Shown here: positions 8,293-16,695 of the stretch, piece by piece
Numbering within the stretch: position 1 is the first letter of the stretch
How the letters are laid out: every line of letters begins with the position of its first letter
NCBI GenBank assembly: GCA_041859045.1
Contig: JBHELB010000057.1
Coordinates: forward strand, 1 to 64,000
Source: JBHELB01 sp041859045
GTDB taxonomy: Bacteria > Hydrogenedentota > Hydrogenedentia > Hydrogenedentales > SLHB01
Direction: 5' to 3'
DNA: 64,000 nucleotides
Position numbers and translations under genes: made by a program
Notes under the pieces: model-generated
Database searches by the model: none
Told to the model about the DNA's origin: nothing
What the model saw: the letters and a program-made list of their open reading frames with translations, nothing else

Positions 8293-10326
8293 ATGGGACC
8301 AGTCAAATGTCCTAGATGCCAGAGTCTCTGCGCGGCGGGGGCGAAGATTTGCACCCGTTGTGGCACGTCGCTGTCCACCGGTGGCTCGCCCCAAAGCGTG
8401 AATCCCGCGCCGCAGATATTCACGTTTCGACGCGGGCAACTGGTTGCGAACCGTTATTCCATCCTCGACGTCATCGGACGCGGCGGAATGGGATGTATCT
8501 ACCGCGCCCACGATAACGTCCTGAAGGAAGAGGTCGCGTTGAAGACCTTGCTGCCCCAGTTCGCGCGGGACAAACTCGTGGTCGAGCGGTTCTACAACGA
8601 GGCACGTATCGCCCGCGGCCTTTCCCACCCGAACATCGTCCGCGTACACGATATCGGGGCGGCCGGCGAAAACCTCTATATTTCGATGGAGTTGGTCAAG
8701 GGGAAATCGCTGCGGACCATGCTCGACAGTTTGCCCACGGGCTCTCGGCTGCCGATTCGCACTACCCTGCGCATTCTTGACGAACTCTGCGAGGCGTTGA
8801 AATACGCCCATCAGTACACGGTGCATCGCGATATCAAGCCCGAGAACATCATGTGCACGGCCGATGGGCACATTAAGCTCATGGACTTCGGCATCTCAAA
8901 GCTCATGGCCAGCACGAACCTCACGGCGGCTTCCGTGGTCATGGGCACCCCGCATTACATGTCGCCCGAGCAGTTCAAGGATAGCAGCCGTGTGGACGCC
9001 CGCGCGGATGTCTACAGCATCGGCGTAGTGCTCTACGAGATTCTCACCGGAAATATTCCTACCGGGGTTCCGCGGCCCGCGTCGCAGGTCATGCGCGACA
9101 TCCCGCCGTCGCTCGATCCCATCGTCGCCCGTTGTCTTGAGCCGAATCCCGACGACCGCTTCCAGTGCGCCGAGGACCTTCAGGCAGCCCTGCGTCCACT
9201 GCGCGCGCTCGTCGAGGCGGGCACGGATCTCGGCTCCGTCGTGCCAAGAAAAAGAGAAGCGAGAGACCATGGGCCAATGCTCAGGAGGGGAATGGGGGTT
9301 GCGCTGCTTCTTGCCGTAGCCGTCGCGTCCGCTGGCGTCATTCTACGGCTCAATCAACGTTCGCTCGCCGCATCTTCCGGCGTATCGCCGAGGACCACCG
9401 AAACCTCCCCAGGCTCGTCGCGCGCGACGAACGTCCTGGAAGGATTTCTGCCCCGGATCGAACAGGCGCGCGCGCTGGCCAGTGCCCAGGCCGAGCAACA
9501 GCCGAATTGGAAGCCCGTTTTGGCCTTCGCGGATGAGCGTTGGAAAGAGGCGCTTGAACTCGCCAAGGGAGGCGACCCTGCGGCCGCCAAAGCAGCCGCC
9601 TGGAACGCGCTCAGGACCTATCTAGGGCCTGTGTTGCAGCCGTCCGGCATGGTGTTTATCCCCGGAGGAACAGTTGAACTCACCGACGGCGCGAACCGCA
9701 CGCGGGTGCATGTCGCGCCGTTCTACATCGATGCCGGGGAGACAACGCTGGAGGAGTTCCGGCGATTTGCCCAGGAGAACCAATGGCAGGTGCCCCGGAG
9801 CGCCGCGCAAACTCCCGGCAACTATCCGGTTACGGGCATCACCTACTATGATGCCCTGGCCTATGCCTCTTGGGCGGGAAAAATGCTTCCTTCCGAGGCG
9901 CAGTGGGTCCGCGCGGCAACCGCCGCGCCTCTGGGCGACGAGAAGAAGGATGAGTCCGCGTCGTCCGAATCAACCGCCGGGGGAGATGCGCCCGCGACAC
10001 CGGATAACTACGCCATTTTGATGCCGCCCGGGAGCCGCGCAAGCGATAAAACGCCGCTCGGCGTGGCGGACATGGGCGGTAACGCCGCGGAATGGACGGC
10101 CTCCCTTTGGCAGGCCGTCACCGCGCCCCCGCCGTCTAGTCCGCCCACGTTCGGCACGGTCCTGGTGGTGCGCGGAGGCAGTTTCGCCCAGATGACCGCC
10201 TCCCCCCTCCAGCAACGGGCCGCCGAGCGCTACGAACAGGATCGGCGCCTCGACCTCGGTTTCCGTTGCGTCTGGGAAGTCCCCGACAGTCTGGCGCAAG
10301 TGGATACGCTTCTCAAAGGTCGCTAA
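8293..10326 (+). CDS. Ser/Thr protein kinase with zinc ribbon and extracytoplasmic FGE/SUMF1-like domain
   Basis: 677 aa. An N-terminal zinc ribbon (Cys6/9/20/23) precedes a Hanks-type kinase domain of about residues 55-305: glycine loop GRGGMG (62-67), Lys84, catalytic HRD (178-180), DFG (198-200) and the activation-segment motif GTPHYMSPEQ. One transmembrane helix spans about 334-352. The C-terminal domain (about 452-677) has the formylglycine-generating-enzyme fold pattern: MVFIPGG, YYDALAYASWAGK-LPSEAQW, MGGNAAEW and VVRGGSF. It has no paired catalytic cysteines, so it is probably a sensor or binding domain rather than an enzyme. The kinase should be active. Confidence 0.92.
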   Translation: MGPVKCPRCQSLCAAGAKICTRCGTSLSTGGSPQSVNPAPQIFTFRRGQLVANRYSILDVIGRGGMGCIYRAHDNVLKEEVALKTLLPQFARDKLVVERFYNEARIARGLSHPNIVRVHDIGAAGENLYISMELVKGKSLRTMLDSLPTGSRLPIRTTLRILDELCEALKYAHQYTVHRDIKPENIMCTADGHIKLMDFGISKLMASTNLTAASVVMGTPHYMSPEQFKDSSRVDARADVYSIGVVLYEILTGNIPTGVPRPASQVMRDIPPSLDPIVARCLEPNPDDRFQCAEDLQAALRPLRALVEAGTDLGSVVPRKREARDHGPMLRRGMGVALLLAVAVASAGVILRLNQRSLAASSGVSPRTTETSPGSSRATNVLEGFLPRIEQARALASAQAEQQPNWKPVLAFADERWKEALELAKGGDPAAAKAAAWNALRTYLGPVLQPSGMVFIPGGTVELTDGANRTRVHVAPFYIDAGETTLEEFRRFAQENQWQVPRSAAQTPGNYPVTGITYYDALAYASWAGKMLPSEAQWVRAATAAPLGDEKKDESASSESTAGGDAPATPDNYAILMPPGSRASDKTPLGVADMGGNAAEWTASLWQAVTAPPPSSPPTFGTVLVVRGGSFAQMTASPLQQRAAERYEQDRRLDLGFRCVWEVPDSLAQVDTLLKGR

Positions 10327-10470
10327 CCCCTTGATTCTGAGGAATTTTCCCTTGGGACGCCCCGTTTAGAGTGTATGCATTGGCGAAAGCGTCTCTCTTC
10401 GTGGTAATCTTAAAGCAGAAGGTGACTTAAGAGCGGAGAGCGGGCGTCTTGTCGGCGGCGAGGTAGCAGT

Positions 10471-10905
10471 ATGCAGAAGATTACATGTCCCCATTGTGGT
10501 CACGAAGGTGCCATTGAAACCAAGGTTCCCAAGGAAGTTTTGGTGGTTTTGCCGTGCCCAGCCTGCCACGATCTCGTCGTCATGTTCCGGCGTAAGGTCA
10601 TCGGGATTCGCCGTGAAGTTCTGGAGAACGGCACGTTCGAAGAGCGTAAAGCCCATATCGCCGAAGTGGTTGCGCAATTCCTCGACCCCGAGGTGCTGCC
10701 TGAGCTGATGAGTGGCCTGGCGAACATGGCCCAGCGCTACGAGTTGGAGGAGTCTGGGGAAGAAGAGCACATCACAGACGAGCACGATGGGGGTGAGAGC
10801 CCGAATGCGCCAGAGCCGATTTCGCAAAAGGAGTTCGAGCAGTTTATCGAGTTCGAACTCAAGATGATCGACGACCGCGCCTACTTCCGCAAGCATTTTT
10901 CCTGA
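10471..10905 (+). CDS. Small acidic zinc-ribbon protein, function unknown
   Basis: 144 aa. Two CxxC pairs (CPHC at 6-9, CPAC at about 29-32) form an N-terminal zinc ribbon. A helical region follows and then a strongly acidic tail (LEESGEEEHITDEHDGGES) ending in another helix. The ATG has GAGGT upstream. It sits 145 bp after the kinase gene and converges with rlmB. A nucleic-acid or protein-binding adaptor is possible, but no family is recognised. Confidence 0.72.
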   Translation: MQKITCPHCGHEGAIETKVPKEVLVVLPCPACHDLVVMFRRKVIGIRREVLENGTFEERKAHIAEVVAQFLDPEVLPELMSGLANMAQRYELEESGEEEHITDEHDGGESPNAPEPISQKEFEQFIEFELKMIDDRAYFRKHFS

Positions 10906-10972
10906 GATAGACAAGGTGCAAGAGGGCGTTTGTTGTTTGCCTTGAACAGTGATTTTATGTGATGTTTTGATA

Positions 10973-11710
10973 TTACCTTGCAAGTAGAGAGAGGCTTTGT
11001 GCGGCTGAGAAGAGCGAAATTCCGGCTGCAACGGCCACATTAAGACTGTCTAGTTCGTTTGCGAGTGGAATTCCAACCATCACATCACATGCCTTCGTGA
11101 CCCCGGGGCGAATCCCGGTCGTCTCGTTCCCCAAGACTAACGCGGTGCGGTCTGCCCATCGTGTGTCAAACACCGACTGTTCCGCGCTGGCGTCCAGGCC
11201 ATAGACCCAAAATCCCGCCTCCTTCAGATCGCGCAAGGCTTGGCCCACGTTGTTGCAGGGCAGCAACGGCAGATTCAGCGCCGCCCCGGCGCTCGCGCGT
11301 AGCACGCTGTCGTCCACCAGCGCCCCACCCCGGTTCGGAGCAATCGCCGCGCCGCAACCCGCCCCTAACGCGGCACGCAAGATCATACCGAGATTCTTCG
11401 GATGCTGAATCTGGTCCAGCACAACCACGAGGGATTTCGTTGGGCAATCGCGGAGCCAGGTATCCAGGCTATGGTATTCGATAGGACTCATCGTCGCGGC
11501 GATGCCCTGGTGCTCGCGGGTATCGCAGAGGTCGTTGAGTTTGGCCTGGGGCACAAAGTCGAACGGGACTCCCTGGGCGCGGGCCTGGTCGAGCAGGGCG
11601 TCAATGCCGTGCGCTCGCGACTCCCGTGCCACGTAGATGCGGTTGACACTGCGTGCGCCGCGCAGGGCTTCCTGAACCGCCTTGGTCCCGTAAATCACTT
11701 TTGCGGGCAT
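10973..11710 (-). CDS. rlmB: TrmH/RlmB-type 23S rRNA (guanosine-2'-O-)-methyltransferase
   Basis: 245 aa SPOUT methyltransferase. The N-terminal substrate-binding domain begins YGTKAVQEAL and contains the family HQGIAA motif. The three SPOUT motifs are VVLDQIQHPKNLGMILRAA, ALVLGNETTGIRP and VGIPLANELDSLNVAVAAGI. The start is the ATG six nucleotides after AGGAG. The reading frame continues upstream without a stop into a phage-like fragment, but family alignment begins at this ATG. RlmB methylates a loop of domain V of 23S rRNA; the close paralogue TrmH is less likely given the N-terminal domain. Confidence 0.88.
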   Translation of the reverse strand: MPAKVIYGTKAVQEALRGARSVNRIYVARESRAHGIDALLDQARAQGVPFDFVPQAKLNDLCDTREHQGIAATMSPIEYHSLDTWLRDCPTKSLVVVLDQIQHPKNLGMILRAALGAGCGAAIAPNRGGALVDDSVLRASAGAALNLPLLPCNNVGQALRDLKEAGFWVYGLDASAEQSVFDTRWADRTALVLGNETTGIRPGVTKACDVMVGIPLANELDSLNVAVAAGISLFSAAQSLSLLAR

Positions 11711-12019
11711 ATCCATCTCCTGGTGTGTGGGGCTGTTTTCCCCCATCGTACTCAAAAAGTAGTCCCTTGGGGAATCACTATTCTTCGAATAGAGCGTATT
11801 TCCTAAAGACACGGCTTCACACAAGCAGACGTAGCCAGGACACTCGACGATCTCTCCGGAAACGGAGCGCGCCAGCCTGGTGCTCCAGGTGACGCGGGCC
11901 TGAACATCGACGACGGTTTCTGCGGGCTCGCCAGGCACCGGAGCGGCGACCTCGCCCCACTGGTCAAGGACCGGCGGGCTAACAAGCCCAATCGTGTCTG
12001 TGAGGTACGCTGCAATCAT
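11711..12019 (-). pseudogene. Truncated phage head-tail-like gene fused in frame to rlmB
   Basis: The frame upstream of rlmB encodes about 103 residues starting at an ATG (12019). The first about 75 residues (DTIGLVSPP, then VDVQARVTWSTRLARSVSGEIVE) read like small phage head-closure or connector proteins, which have a KARVEWKTRLVR-GEEV pattern. The tail is not phage-like and there is no stop before rlmB. This suggests the 3' end was lost. With the CxxC protein upstream it may be prophage debris. Assignment is from pattern memory and is weak; it could also be a short intact host gene. Confidence 0.35.
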
Positions 12020-12066
12020 GAGGGCAGCGTGGAGAAGTGTAGCAGGCGTTTGTCAAGGGGAAAGTT

Positions 12067-12276
12067 TTAGGAGGCGGGGGTGCTGGGAGTAAGCTTACTA
12101 ATGTCCATCTTCTCAAACCGAATCCCATTGTCTCCTTGGTAAGGAAGGGAGTGGTCAAATTTTCCGTCAATAATCGGGTCCGGAATGCCTTCAGGGAATG
12201 CGGAGCACGTGTAGACTCCGCGTCCACGACCACGGTTAAAGTGGCGGCACCAGATACATTGAAGTGTCCTGGTCAT
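12067..12276 (-). CDS. Small CxxC protein of a phage-associated family
   Basis: 69 aa. Cys7/Cys10 and a third Cys near residue 24 surround the conserved string AFPEGIPDPIIDGKFDHSLP followed by GDNGIRFE. This pattern belongs to a small family often found in phage structural clusters and also free in genomes; function unknown. The start is well supported by GGAGGTGA seven bases before the ATG. It is followed 47 bp later by the phage-like fragment on the same strand. Confidence 0.75.
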   Translation of the reverse strand: MTRTLQCIWCRHFNRGRGRGVYTCSAFPEGIPDPIIDGKFDHSLPYQGDNGIRFEKMDISKLTPSTPAS

Positions 12277-12296
12277 AACAAATCACCTCCAAAGGA

Positions 12297-12325
12297 AGTA
12301 TACCACTCCATGATGTCTTAACTAA
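12297..12325 (-). promoter_or_regulatory. Putative promoter of the small CxxC gene
   Basis: Minus strand: TTAGTT (12320-12325), 17-bp spacer, TATACT (12297-12302). The transcript would start only about 14 nt before the ATG, just ahead of the strong GGAGGTGA ribosome site. Confidence 0.4.
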
Positions 12326-12498
12326 AAGTCCAGAGGTATCGCATCAGAATTTGTCCCGCGTGTCCACGTGTTGCGCAGGGGCGCTCTGAAAAATGCAAAG
12401 GCGGATTTGGGCGTGGTCCCCTGACGAAGGGTCGAATTGCGGGTTTAGCGTATGTTAGGCTCGCACAGGGTGATGGGGCAGCTATTGGAGGGGATATC

Positions 12499-13428
12499 AT
12501 GAGACAGCGTAATCAGGCGTATCTACTTTTCCCTGTGTTCCTTTTGTTGGCGTTGGGCCTGTTTCCAGGGTGCGAGAAAAAGACCGAGCTGAAGTTGCGA
12601 CTTCCCGCGGGCAGCGAGTACCGGATGCGCATGGAGACAAACATGTCTCAGACGCTCAGTGTGCAGGGGTTCAACGTCGACATGCCGGCGAGCCTAAAAA
12701 TCGCAATGGACTTCAAAGTGTTGAGTGTTGCCGAGGACGGCGCGATGACGTTGCACTTTACCTGCGTAGAACGTCAGGACGATCCAGGGCTTAGCGCACT
12801 GCCCATGATTCCCAGGGGGGTGATCGATGCGATGACTAGCGCGCCGAAGGCAATGGTTGGCACGGAATTCACGGCTGTCATAACGCCTCAGGGCAAGGTG
12901 ACGAGCATCGAGGGGCTTGCCGCCGCACAGCAGAAGGCGCTGGCTGCGCTCAAGCAGCAAGGCCAGGAGCGCGTCATGACCGAGACGACGGTTCGCGGTT
13001 ATTTCCGCGAGTCCTACCTGCGGAGTCTTGTGGAGGCGGCCTTCGACTGCTATCCGGCGCAGCCCGTGCTGCTGAATGAGACATGGACAGCGACGAAAGA
13101 CGCTGAAGACCTGGGGGGAGCGGGGATTCCGGTGAAGATGGATCTGTCGTTCACGCTGAAGCAGCTTGAGGCCGATCGGGCCACCATCGCTGCCACGGCT
13201 AAGTTTTCTCCCGCAGCACAGGCTACGGCGGCAGGACCGTTCAGCTACAGTTCGAGTGGCGACGGCACCGGCGAGTATGAGGTTGAATTGGCGACGGGAC
13301 TTCCTGTTAAGCAGAAGACGGAACAACAGTTGACAGGTCAGATGCGTTTTGGGGCGGGAGAGGCTGCCGGGCTGTCGATCGATTTCAAGCAGAAGGGCAT
13401 CTCCCTCACCGAGATCTGGGCCAAATAG
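12499..13428 (+). CDS. Lipoprotein of the DUF6263-like type
   Basis: 309 aa. A lipoprotein signal peptide ends in LFPGC, with the lipidated Cys near residue 26, so the protein is membrane-anchored. The mature part is a beta-rich domain with MRMETNMSQTLSVQG and later WTATKDAEDLGGAGIPVKMDLSFTL-type strands. This resembles the DUF6263 lipoproteins common in Bacteroidetes and planctomycetes. Function unknown. It is separated by about 87 bp from the GH63-type gene downstream. Confidence 0.78.
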   Translation: MRQRNQAYLLFPVFLLLALGLFPGCEKKTELKLRLPAGSEYRMRMETNMSQTLSVQGFNVDMPASLKIAMDFKVLSVAEDGAMTLHFTCVERQDDPGLSALPMIPRGVIDAMTSAPKAMVGTEFTAVITPQGKVTSIEGLAAAQQKALAALKQQGQERVMTETTVRGYFRESYLRSLVEAAFDCYPAQPVLLNETWTATKDAEDLGGAGIPVKMDLSFTLKQLEADRATIAATAKFSPAAQATAAGPFSYSSSGDGTGEYEVELATGLPVKQKTEQQLTGQMRFGAGEAAGLSIDFKQKGISLTEIWAK

Positions 13429-13515
13429 GCGATCGGCTCTTTGAAAACCGCCGAACAGGTGGTAGGATGAGAGGGACACGCAGCACGGGCAGGCCGCAAC
13501 GGGAGGGCCGGGCGC

Positions 13516-15225
13516 ATGACCGAATGGGCGAATGTCTATCCGCGCGAAGGCATCTTTGCGTTTTCTGGGCTTGACGGAGACACCCCGATCTCCTCTCTGG
13601 TGTTGCGGGGGCTTGCCGATCGCGTCGGTTGGGTGCTTCACGTCGGGCCTCGTCTGGTTTTGCGGCTGAGGTTGGGGACGGAAGATTTCTACCCGCTGTT
13701 TTCCGAGGAAGATATTTGGTTGCCTGACTGCTGGCGGGGTACGGTGCGCGTGGGAGCCCGTACGGGAGAAGCCCGCGGGGCATTTGCCGATGCCATGTCA
13801 TTGGTGATGAGCGTCCGCGTGCCAGAGGCCCCCGAGGACATTGCGCCGTCGTTGGAGGTGGAGGGCGACGCGCGGCAGGGCGTGGCGTGGCACAGGGACG
13901 GCATATGGTTTGCCATCAACCGCGTCGCGATGGGAAACAGGGTTCAGTTTGGACTTGGCGCGTCGGGGACAGGGGCGGAAAAAGCCGCTCGACGTGCGGA
14001 ACAAGTGGCCCGTATTCCGGTCGATACACTTGTCGAACAACGCCTGGCGCCGCACTACGCCATTAAGATTCCCGACGATGTCTGGGGCGTTACCGCCCGC
14101 GCCTTCAACAAAGCGGTGGCGCTGCAACGCTGCCATATTCTTTCGACGCCACAAGGCCCCGGCACGCTCTCTTCTCATGTTCCACGGTTTTGCCGGGGAC
14201 CTGCCGATGCCGCGTTCCATATTCTTGGTCTTGAACACACCTATCCGCAGGCGGCGGCGGCGGCCCTTCGTCGATTGTTTGCACGTCAGCAGCCGGATGG
14301 CGCGCTCACCAATGCCCCTGCGGGGCAGGCCTCCATCGGTCCGTTGATGGCGTGGTTGACCTGGCGTCTGGCGTCGGACGCGGCCCTCGACGATGTCGCC
14401 CAGGATGTCTACGACGGTCTTGCCCGGTATCTCGAATGGTATGACACGCACCGGCGTCTACCGAACGGTCTGTACGGATGGAAGCTGAACGTTGACGATG
14501 ACCCCGTGCGCGGCGCGCGTGGACGTGAGGCGGGCATGGACAACAGCCCGCGTTTCGATCTCGTGAAGGAGATGACCGCCGTTGATCTTTCCTCGCTTAT
14601 GGCCAGCGAGTTTCGGAGTATGGCACGTGTTGCCAAACGTCTCGGCCGACAGTCCGAACTCAACCGCTGGCGCGACCGTCATGCGACCCTCGCCGAACTC
14701 ATCAATACGCTCCTATGGGACCCCTCCGACCGTCGCTACTGCGATCTCGATGAACACGGAAATCTTCTGCCGCTCACAACGTCGGCTGGTCTGATGCCCC
14801 TTTTCGCGCGCGTCGCCGATCGCGATAGCGCCGAGGCCCTGCGCACCCATCTGCGTACGGCATGGAGTTTGGGCACGCCCGTGCCCGCTGCCAGCGTTGC
14901 ACAAGAAGACCCCGCCTTTTCGGGCGATTTCTGGCGTGGTCCCACGTGGATGACGACCAATTTGCTCGTCTACTACGGTCTGGTGGCCTATGGTTTTCTT
15001 GAAGAGGCGCACGATCTTGCCCACCGCAGCGTGGGCGAGATGGTCCGCTGGTATAACCGGACCGGATGCTTCTACGAGTGCTACGACGCAATGGGCAACA
15101 CGCCGCCTGCCGAGTTGCCGCGCAAAGGCGGCGTCGGTGCCCAGGGTGGCGATGGACACGGCGTTATCACCGACTTCCACAACACCGCTGCGGCGTTCCT
15201 GCAGTTTGTGCACAATCTGTGGTGA
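13516..15225 (+). CDS. GH63-type (alpha/alpha)6 glycoside hydrolase, mannosylglycerate-hydrolase/glucosidase-like
   Basis: 569 aa. The C-terminal two thirds form the toroid catalytic domain of GH63-like enzymes. The motif GREAGMDNSPRFD (around residues 337-349) holds the probable catalytic acid Asp. WRGPTWMTTNLLVYYGL and FYECYDAMGN (Glu around 520) form the second acidic site. The N-terminal third lacks a signal peptide and is beta-rich. Related proteins include mannosylglycerate hydrolase and mannosyl-oligosaccharide glucosidase. Together with the GH38 enzyme at 4875 it suggests turnover of alpha-mannosides or alpha-glucosides, but substrate is inference. Confidence 0.82.
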   Translation: MTEWANVYPREGIFAFSGLDGDTPISSLVLRGLADRVGWVLHVGPRLVLRLRLGTEDFYPLFSEEDIWLPDCWRGTVRVGARTGEARGAFADAMSLVMSVRVPEAPEDIAPSLEVEGDARQGVAWHRDGIWFAINRVAMGNRVQFGLGASGTGAEKAARRAEQVARIPVDTLVEQRLAPHYAIKIPDDVWGVTARAFNKAVALQRCHILSTPQGPGTLSSHVPRFCRGPADAAFHILGLEHTYPQAAAAALRRLFARQQPDGALTNAPAGQASIGPLMAWLTWRLASDAALDDVAQDVYDGLARYLEWYDTHRRLPNGLYGWKLNVDDDPVRGARGREAGMDNSPRFDLVKEMTAVDLSSLMASEFRSMARVAKRLGRQSELNRWRDRHATLAELINTLLWDPSDRRYCDLDEHGNLLPLTTSAGLMPLFARVADRDSAEALRTHLRTAWSLGTPVPAASVAQEDPAFSGDFWRGPTWMTTNLLVYYGLVAYGFLEEAHDLAHRSVGEMVRWYNRTGCFYECYDAMGNTPPAELPRKGGVGAQGGDGHGVITDFHNTAAAFLQFVHNLW

Positions 15226-15292
15226 GTTTTTCTTCGCACGGTTGAGTTATGTTACCTTGCATGCGTAACAAACCGCCTCACGGAGAGAAATC

Positions 15293-16186
15293 GTGACGAA
15301 CGCCGCGCTACCCCTGACCTGCCGTTCCTATGCCAAGATCAATTTCTACCTCGATGTGCGTCCGCGCCGTTCGGACGGCTATCACGATATCGAGACCGTG
15401 TTTCAGACCGTCAGTCTGTACGATGCATTGAGCCTGAGTCCGCGTCCAAGCGGAATTTCACTGGAGTGCAACATCCCTGGACTCGATGCCGGGCCCGGAA
15501 ACCTGGTTTGGCGCGCCGCCGCACTCTTGGCCGAGCGTTTTGCTGTGTCCAATGGCGTGCATATGGTGCTGGAAAAACACATCCCCGTCGCGGCGGGGCT
15601 TGCGGGCGGCTCGGGGAATGCCGCGGCGGCATTGGCTGGCCTGAATCGGTTGTGGGATCTCCGCCTCGATAGCGTCACCCTTGCCGCACTCGCGCTCGAA
15701 CTAGGATCGGACGTTCCCTATTGTCTTGTTGGCGGTGCGATGGCTGCTACAGGACGCGGTGAAGTCCTCGCGTCTTTGCCCGTAGCACCTGAGACATGGA
15801 TTGTGCTCGTCCATCCTTCCCTCAAAGTGAGCACTGCGGCGGTCTACAACAGTCCGCTTCTCGAAAAGAATACCGAACCCCTTGTTGAGGGACGCACGCA
15901 GCCATTCCGTCGGGCGCTTGAGGCGTTTGCTCGGGGGGATTGGCCGCAGACGGTTTTCAATCGAATGGAAACCGCAGTGTTTTCCCTGCATCCCGAACTC
16001 GCCGCCACGAAGAAGCGACTGCTCGAGTTAGGATGTCTTGCGGCGGCGATGAGCGGGAGTGGGCCGACCCTGTTTGGTGTATGCCCGTCGCGGGAACACG
16101 CCGAGAGCGTATCGCACGCGGGATTAGAGTGGCCGGTGTCGATCGTGAAGACCATGTCGGAAGGGGTGGCGATCGCGCGGTCCTGA
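15293..16186 (+). CDS. ispE: 4-diphosphocytidyl-2-C-methyl-D-erythritol kinase
   Basis: 297 aa, normal length. Phosphorylates CDP-methylerythritol at the 2-OH in the MEP isoprenoid pathway. The N-terminus SYAKINFYLDV is the IspE signature, and the GHMP ATP-binding loop is VAAGLAGGSGNAAAAL (about 98-113). The third GHMP motif is AAMSGSGPTLFGVC near the C-terminus. GTG start, with GAGAG a few bases upstream. It faces rpmG across a terminator. Confidence 0.95.
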   Translation: MTNAALPLTCRSYAKINFYLDVRPRRSDGYHDIETVFQTVSLYDALSLSPRPSGISLECNIPGLDAGPGNLVWRAAALLAERFAVSNGVHMVLEKHIPVAAGLAGGSGNAAAALAGLNRLWDLRLDSVTLAALALELGSDVPYCLVGGAMAATGRGEVLASLPVAPETWIVLVHPSLKVSTAAVYNSPLLEKNTEPLVEGRTQPFRRALEAFARGDWPQTVFNRMETAVFSLHPELAATKKRLLELGCLAAAMSGSGPTLFGVCPSREHAESVSHAGLEWPVSIVKTMSEGVAIARS

Positions 16187-16195
16187 CACAAAAAG

Positions 16196-16224
16196 TCCGG
16201 ACGTTCTCAAAGAGAACGCCCGGA
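16196..16224 (-). terminator. Intrinsic terminator between ispE and rpmG
   Basis: A hairpin with arms CGTTCTC/GAGAACG extended by TCCGG/CCGGA around one A-C mismatch, loop AAA. Read on the minus strand it is followed by TTTTT, so it mainly ends rpmG transcription; it also sits 10 bp past the ispE stop. Confidence 0.75.
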
Positions 16225-16260
16225 ACGACTCAGGCATTGACGAACGCCGCGAGAGGCTTC

Positions 16261-16434
16261 TTACTTCTTTTCGCGGTGTACGGTGACTTTGCGCAGCGTG
16301 GGGTTGTACTTCTTCAGCTCAAGACGCCCCGTCGTGGTGCGGCTATTCTTCACCGTGTGGTACCGCGACGTGCCCGGAGCTTCCGTGCATTCGAGAATCA
16401 CCTGCACGCGGTTTTCCTTGGTCTTCTTCGCCAT
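16261..16434 (-). CDS. rpmG: 50S ribosomal protein bL33
   Basis: 57 aa. The sequence begins MAKKTKENRVQVILECTEAP and ends in KVTVHREKK, and includes the bL33 core YHTVKNSRTTTGRLELKKYNP. There is a single Cys, so this is the zinc-free form. The ATG has GGAG 7 nt upstream. A standalone gene that ends at the terminator shared with ispE. Confidence 0.96.
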   Translation of the reverse strand: MAKKTKENRVQVILECTEAPGTSRYHTVKNSRTTTGRLELKKYNPTLRKVTVHREKK

Positions 16435-16615
16435 GACTCGACTCCACTCTATAGCTTCCAGTAACCCAATAACGGCACATTCACATCCGCGCGCTCAGTC
16501 TCCGAAGCCCAAAAACGCGACGGCGGACTTGGGTTATACACAATTTCGAGGGGTCGGCGCAACTTAACCGCGCGCCGCGCATTCCCGGGCTCCTCAGCGT
16601 CAGGACCTGAGCCTC

Positions 16616-16646
16616 TTGCTCCACCTAAGACTTCATCTGCTATAGT
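16616..16646 (+). promoter_or_regulatory. Putative promoter of the kinase-WD40 gene
   Basis: TTGCTC (16616-16621), 19-bp spacer, TATAGT (16641-16646), about 45 nt before the chosen ATG. The rest of 16435-16695 shows no coding sequence. Confidence 0.38.
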
Positions 16647-16695
16647 GCGTGAGCGCAGTACGTGTGGAGGCGCTTCGGAGAGACGAGGGAGGCAG

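Noticed and set aside
7614..8423. N-terminal extension of the GH38 gene by 270 codons
   Set aside because: The extension lies opposite the dCMP deaminase gene; GH38 similarity and a strong ribosome site begin at 7613.
9645..10326. Active formylglycine-generating enzyme
   Set aside because: The FGE-like domain lacks the pair of catalytic cysteines and is fused outside a kinase; a binding role is more likely.
10906..10972. Terminator between the zinc-ribbon gene and rlmB
   Set aside because: Only a weak CAAGG/CCTTG pairing with a long loop and no U-tract.
16500..16560. Shared repeat between about 12395 and 16520 (GGCGGA-TTGGG)
   Set aside because: Similarity is limited to about a dozen bases and is expected by chance in this composition.
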